From Clostridiales bacterium (GTDB lineage Bacteria > Bacillota > Clostridia > Oscillospirales > JAAYOS01), in assembly GCA_012521525.1 (NCBI GenBank), contig JAAYMG010000087.1, forward strand, positions 1-16,967: a stretch of 16,967 nt of DNA. The letters are read 5' to 3'. Under the pieces are notes generated by a model, which ran no database searches, was not told the origin of the DNA, and saw only the letters and a program-made list of their open reading frames with translations. Position 1 is the first letter of the stretch. Each line of letters begins with the position of its first letter. Shown piece by piece: positions 14,716-16,967 of this stretch. Both the position numbers and the translations under genes were made by a program.

Positions 14716-14870
14716 TGCTTTCATTGGTTAAGCAGCGAACTTATGTTTGATTCTAATTAGGCATTTACTGTGTTCTAAGCATTCAGGCCTGAAATCGCTT
14801 TTGCCTGGAAGAAGCGTTGCTAATAAGCCAACTCGAAATGATAAACATTCTATAGGGAAAGTGTACTTTT

Positions 14871-16265
14871 ATGTCATCAAAGAACCTTGATCTGGATGCG
14901 AGCAGCGGGCCGCTGTTCAAAAAGATAGTGATTTTTTCTTTGCCACTCATTGCAATGAACATATTGCAGCTTCTGTTCAATGCAGCTGATATGATAGCTG
15001 TTGGTCAATTTGCGGGCAAGGAATCGCTGGCCGCGGTAGGCGCTACCGGGGCCCTTATAAACCTTATCACCAATGTTTTTATGGGATTGTCTGTTGGTAC
15101 GGTCGTCATAGTGGCGCAATACTATGGAGCCGGGAAAATAACTGATCTGAGCGATTCAGTTCACACTTCCATGGCTGTCAGCATTATAAGCGGGCTGATA
15201 GTTATGATCGTGGGGTTGGTTTTCTGCAGGCCGCTTCTGACTCTGATGGGTACCCCTGAAGATATATTGGATCTGTCAGTGCTGTATATGAAAATATACT
15301 TCCTGGGATCGCCTGCCATGATGATATACAACTTCGGCGCAGCGATCCTGCGAGCGGTGGGGGACAGCAGGAGGCCGATGTACTACCTCGTAGTATCGGG
15401 GGTTTTGAATGTAATACTCAATCTGTTCTTCATTGTCGTTCTGCATATGTCTGTCGATGGTGTTGCATGGGCTACGATCATTTCGCAATACCTGTCCATG
15501 GTGCTGGTTATGATCTGTTTGATGCGGAGCAATATAATAGGTATACGTTACTTCCCCCGTCAGACACGCATTGACGGGCGCAAGCTGAAGGAGATCGTGC
15601 GTATAGGACTTCCTGCCGGCCTGCAGGGTTTGTTGTTCTCCATTTCCAATGTTCTGATCCAGTCAGCGATAAACTCCTTCGGATCCGTCCTGGTGGCGGC
15701 AAACTCTGCCGCAGGCAATGTTGAAGGGATCGTCGCAACTCCGATGAATGCCTATTACAATGCAGCCATCACCTTTACCGGTCAGAATATGGGTGCAAAA
15801 AAGTATGACCGGATCGACAAAATTGCAAAGATTTGCACGGTCCTTATCTTTGCTACATGGATCTTGTTGAGCGGCACCACATTGCTTTTCGGTAAGCCTT
15901 TGATAGGCGTGTACACCTCCGATCCCGAGGTAATAGAGCTTGGTATGGTGCGCATGAAAGTCTTGATGGCTGTTTACTTTACCTGCGGTGTGATGAACGT
16001 ATTCCCCGGCCTGACCCGTGGCATGGGATACTCAATGCTGCCGATGATCTGCACGCTGGTTGGTGCCTGCCTCTTGCGTATCGTTTGGCTGAAAACGGTA
16101 TTTATTTGGTACCCTACAGTGTTCATGCTCTTTGCATGTTACCCGGTAACCTGGACTCTGGCCGGGCTCGGCCAGGTAGGTATCTTCTTTTATGCACGGC
16201 ATCGCATTCGTAAGAACGCCGCGCAAACTGTTGATTCTGACACACCAGCACTCTGCTCCCGTTAG
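14871..16265 (+). CDS. MATE-family multidrug efflux transporter
   Basis: This 464-residue membrane protein is a multidrug and toxic compound extrusion transporter, normally an H+- or Na+-coupled antiporter. It has about 12 predicted membrane helices in two related halves. Typical MATE segments are PLIAMNILQLLFNAADMIAV near the start, GALINLITNVFMGLSVGT, ILRAVGDSRRPMYYLV after helix 4, and in the second half LPAGLQGLLFSISN and AITFTGQNMGAKKYDR. The C-terminus is a basic cytoplasmic tail. The start ATG 14871 has only a modest AGGGAAAG ribosome site. The substrate cannot be predicted. A possible MarR-type regulator begins downstream and might control it, though the two are separated by terminators. 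Confidence 0.95.
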   Translation: MSSKNLDLDASSGPLFKKIVIFSLPLIAMNILQLLFNAADMIAVGQFAGKESLAAVGATGALINLITNVFMGLSVGTVVIVAQYYGAGKITDLSDSVHTSMAVSIISGLIVMIVGLVFCRPLLTLMGTPEDILDLSVLYMKIYFLGSPAMMIYNFGAAILRAVGDSRRPMYYLVVSGVLNVILNLFFIVVLHMSVDGVAWATIISQYLSMVLVMICLMRSNIIGIRYFPRQTRIDGRKLKEIVRIGLPAGLQGLLFSISNVLIQSAINSFGSVLVAANSAAGNVEGIVATPMNAYYNAAITFTGQNMGAKKYDRIDKIAKICTVLIFATWILLSGTTLLFGKPLIGVYTSDPEVIELGMVRMKVLMAVYFTCGVMNVFPGLTRGMGYSMLPMICTLVGACLLRIVWLKTVFIWYPTVFMLFACYPVTWTLAGLGQVGIFFYARHRIRKNAAQTVDSDTPALCSR

Positions 16266-16354
16266 GAAGATTTCCGCTTGATCGGATCGTTTCGGTATCG
16301 GAGCGGAACAGAAATCAAACGGGTTACAGGTCAAAAAGCGAAAAAAATCAGAAC

Positions 16355-16395
16355 GCCGCCGGTTGAGAAGCAGATCTTCCTGACCGGCGGCATTT
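16355..16395 (+). terminator. Terminator after the MATE gene
   Basis: GCCGCCGGT (16355-16363) pairs with ACCGGCGGC (16383-16391) around an inner GAAG/CTTC stem, followed by ATTTT. The stem is strong but the U-tail is short. A weaker TTCCGCT/AGCGGAA hairpin (16272-16308) precedes it just after the stop codon. Confidence 0.82.
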
Positions 16396-16396
16396 T

Positions 16397-16738
16397 GATA
16401 TGCATGGACACAAACGAATTGCTGTATAAAAATACCTGTTTTTGTTATATAATTGCAAGCAAAGCGGTTACGTTAAAAATGTTTATTTCGTTCTGGAGTT
16501 CGGTATCCGGGAGGTCTCATCGTGAAGCGTTCATAGCACAAGTCTGGATCATATGTAAACTTTATATATCTGTATAAAGGTTTTCCGGTAATTCAATGCT
16601 GCCGAAATGTGCATCGGCGTATGGATACCGGAAAACCTTTTTGATATGAATGATCGCATAAACCACAGCCTTTAGATTGGGTCCATAGCTTATGCAATCA
16701 TTCGCAGAGCTTATGGGTCAAAGTTTTATAAAATCGTA
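16397..16738. other. Gene-free region with strong inverted repeats; possible small RNA
   Basis: I see no convincing gene. A TATAAT at 16448-16453 lacks a good -35 box. A terminator-like hairpin ends at 16642, and a second inverted repeat (GAATGATCGCATAA at 16648-16661 with TTATGCAATCATTC at 16690-16703, one mismatch) follows. AGCTTATG occurs at 16688-16695 and 16708-16715. Confidence 0.5.
16576..16642 (+). terminator. Orphan terminator-like hairpin
   Basis: AAAGGTTTTCCGGTA (16576-16590) and TACCGGAAAACCTTT (16626-16640) form a perfect 15-bp stem, with an inner GCCGA/TCGGC stem and a five-T tract at the end. No gene lies between this and the MATE terminator about 180 bases upstream, so what it terminates is unclear. 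Confidence 0.75.
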
Positions 16739-16767
16739 TTGACGTGATAATGATATCTGGGTATAAT
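16739..16767 (+). promoter_or_regulatory. Strong sigma-A-like promoter before the last gene
   Basis: TTGACG (16739-16744) is 17 bases before TATAAT (16762-16767). It lies about 55 bases upstream of the ATG at 16824, and the repeats at 16648-16715 are close enough to be operators. Confidence 0.8.
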
Positions 16768-16823
16768 AATTTACATACGAAATTATTTAGTATATAAATC
16801 AAATGGCAATAGGAGTTTTATAA

Positions 16824-16967
16824 ATGAAACAGTACAAAGGGTCACGTCTGTTATATTCCTGTTTGAATATGAGAAGGCAGCTTAACAGGTTGATAAGCAA
16901 CGGGAACCTTTCCCAGGGTGAATACCTTGTATTAAGAAATATTTGGCTCTCTAACAACGCTATGTCA
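16824..16967 (+). CDS. 5' end of a possible MarR-family transcriptional regulator
   Basis: This 48-codon open frame runs off the right edge. AGGAG lies 8 bases before the ATG and a strong promoter precedes it, so it is very likely a real gene. The visible residues (MKQYKGSRLLYSCLNMRRQL, then LSQGEYLVLRNIWL) resemble the N-terminal dimerisation helix and first DNA-binding helices of MarR proteins, where a hydrophobic LSQ-E-x-L-VL pattern is common. The recognition helix and wing lie outside the window, so the family call is tentative. If correct, it might regulate itself and the MATE pump. Confidence 0.6.
   Translation, partial: MKQYKGSRLLYSCLNMRRQLNRLISNGNLSQGEYLVLRNIWLSNNAMS

Noticed and set aside
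14716..14870. Riboswitch (for example guanidine-type) before the MATE gene
   Set aside because: The leader holds a short palindrome but no recognisable conserved riboswitch core.
16402..16577. 57-codon open frame after the MATE terminator
   Set aside because: No ribosome binding site, Cys- and Ile-rich sequence without recognisable family features, and it runs into the hairpin at 16576.
1..16967. Defence island, toxin-antitoxin pair, prophage or transposon
   Set aside because: No nuclease, transposase, integrase or toxin-like gene and no terminal repeats or target-site duplications around a gene were seen.

Overview
The window looks like chromosome from a low-to-mid-GC Gram-positive anaerobe, most likely class Clostridia. 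This is inferred from strong AGGAGG-type ribosome binding sites, sigma-A-like promoters with extended -10 boxes, U-tailed hairpin terminators, a flavo-diiron oxygen/NO reductase, a secreted stalk-plus-CAP protein and a lipoprotein-type signal. I cannot name a genus. No tRNA, rRNA, CRISPR array, transposase or phage gene is visible. All genes are on the + strand except the CAP-domain protein at about 13.0-14.2 kb.

Layout. 1-3525: the 3' part of an OmpR/PhoB-type response regulator, glucose-6-phosphate dehydrogenase (zwf) and a HAMP sensor histidine kinase. The dehydrogenase sits between the two halves of what is probably one two-component system. 3610-5940: a terminator-like hairpin directly against a SAM methyltransferase, then a membrane-anchored S33-type alpha/beta hydrolase and a small lipoprotein-like protein, closed by a terminator. 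5948-7394: a flavo-diiron protein with its own promoters and terminator. 7395-9780: a receiver-PAS-GGDEF-EAL protein whose receiver lacks the phospho-acceptor Asp, whose GGDEF motif is lost, and whose reading frame is broken twice. 9954-12212: a GNAT acetyltransferase, a NimA-like flavin split-barrel protein, a 4-oxalocrotonate tautomerase-like protein and a YjbQ-family protein. 12310-12973: a 5'-nucleotidase cut short after the first part of its phosphoesterase domain, then two terminators. 13024-14475 (-): the secreted CAP protein with a repeat-bearing leader. 14688-16395: a MATE efflux pump. 16397-16823: gene-free but rich in structured inverted repeats, leading to a promoter and the first 48 codons of a possible MarR-type regulator cut by the window edge.

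How the genes may work together. Several fit handling of oxidative, nitrosative or xenobiotic stress in an anaerobe: the flavo-diiron protein, NimA-like protein, tautomerase, MATE pump, possible MarR regulator and NADPH supply by zwf. This is inference from families. No complete new multi-gene system is evident. The least explained parts are the methyltransferase/hydrolase/lipoprotein unit with its leading hairpin, the Asn-receiver cyclic-di-GMP protein, the repeated leader of the CAP gene, and the orphan terminator region at 16.4-16.7 kb.
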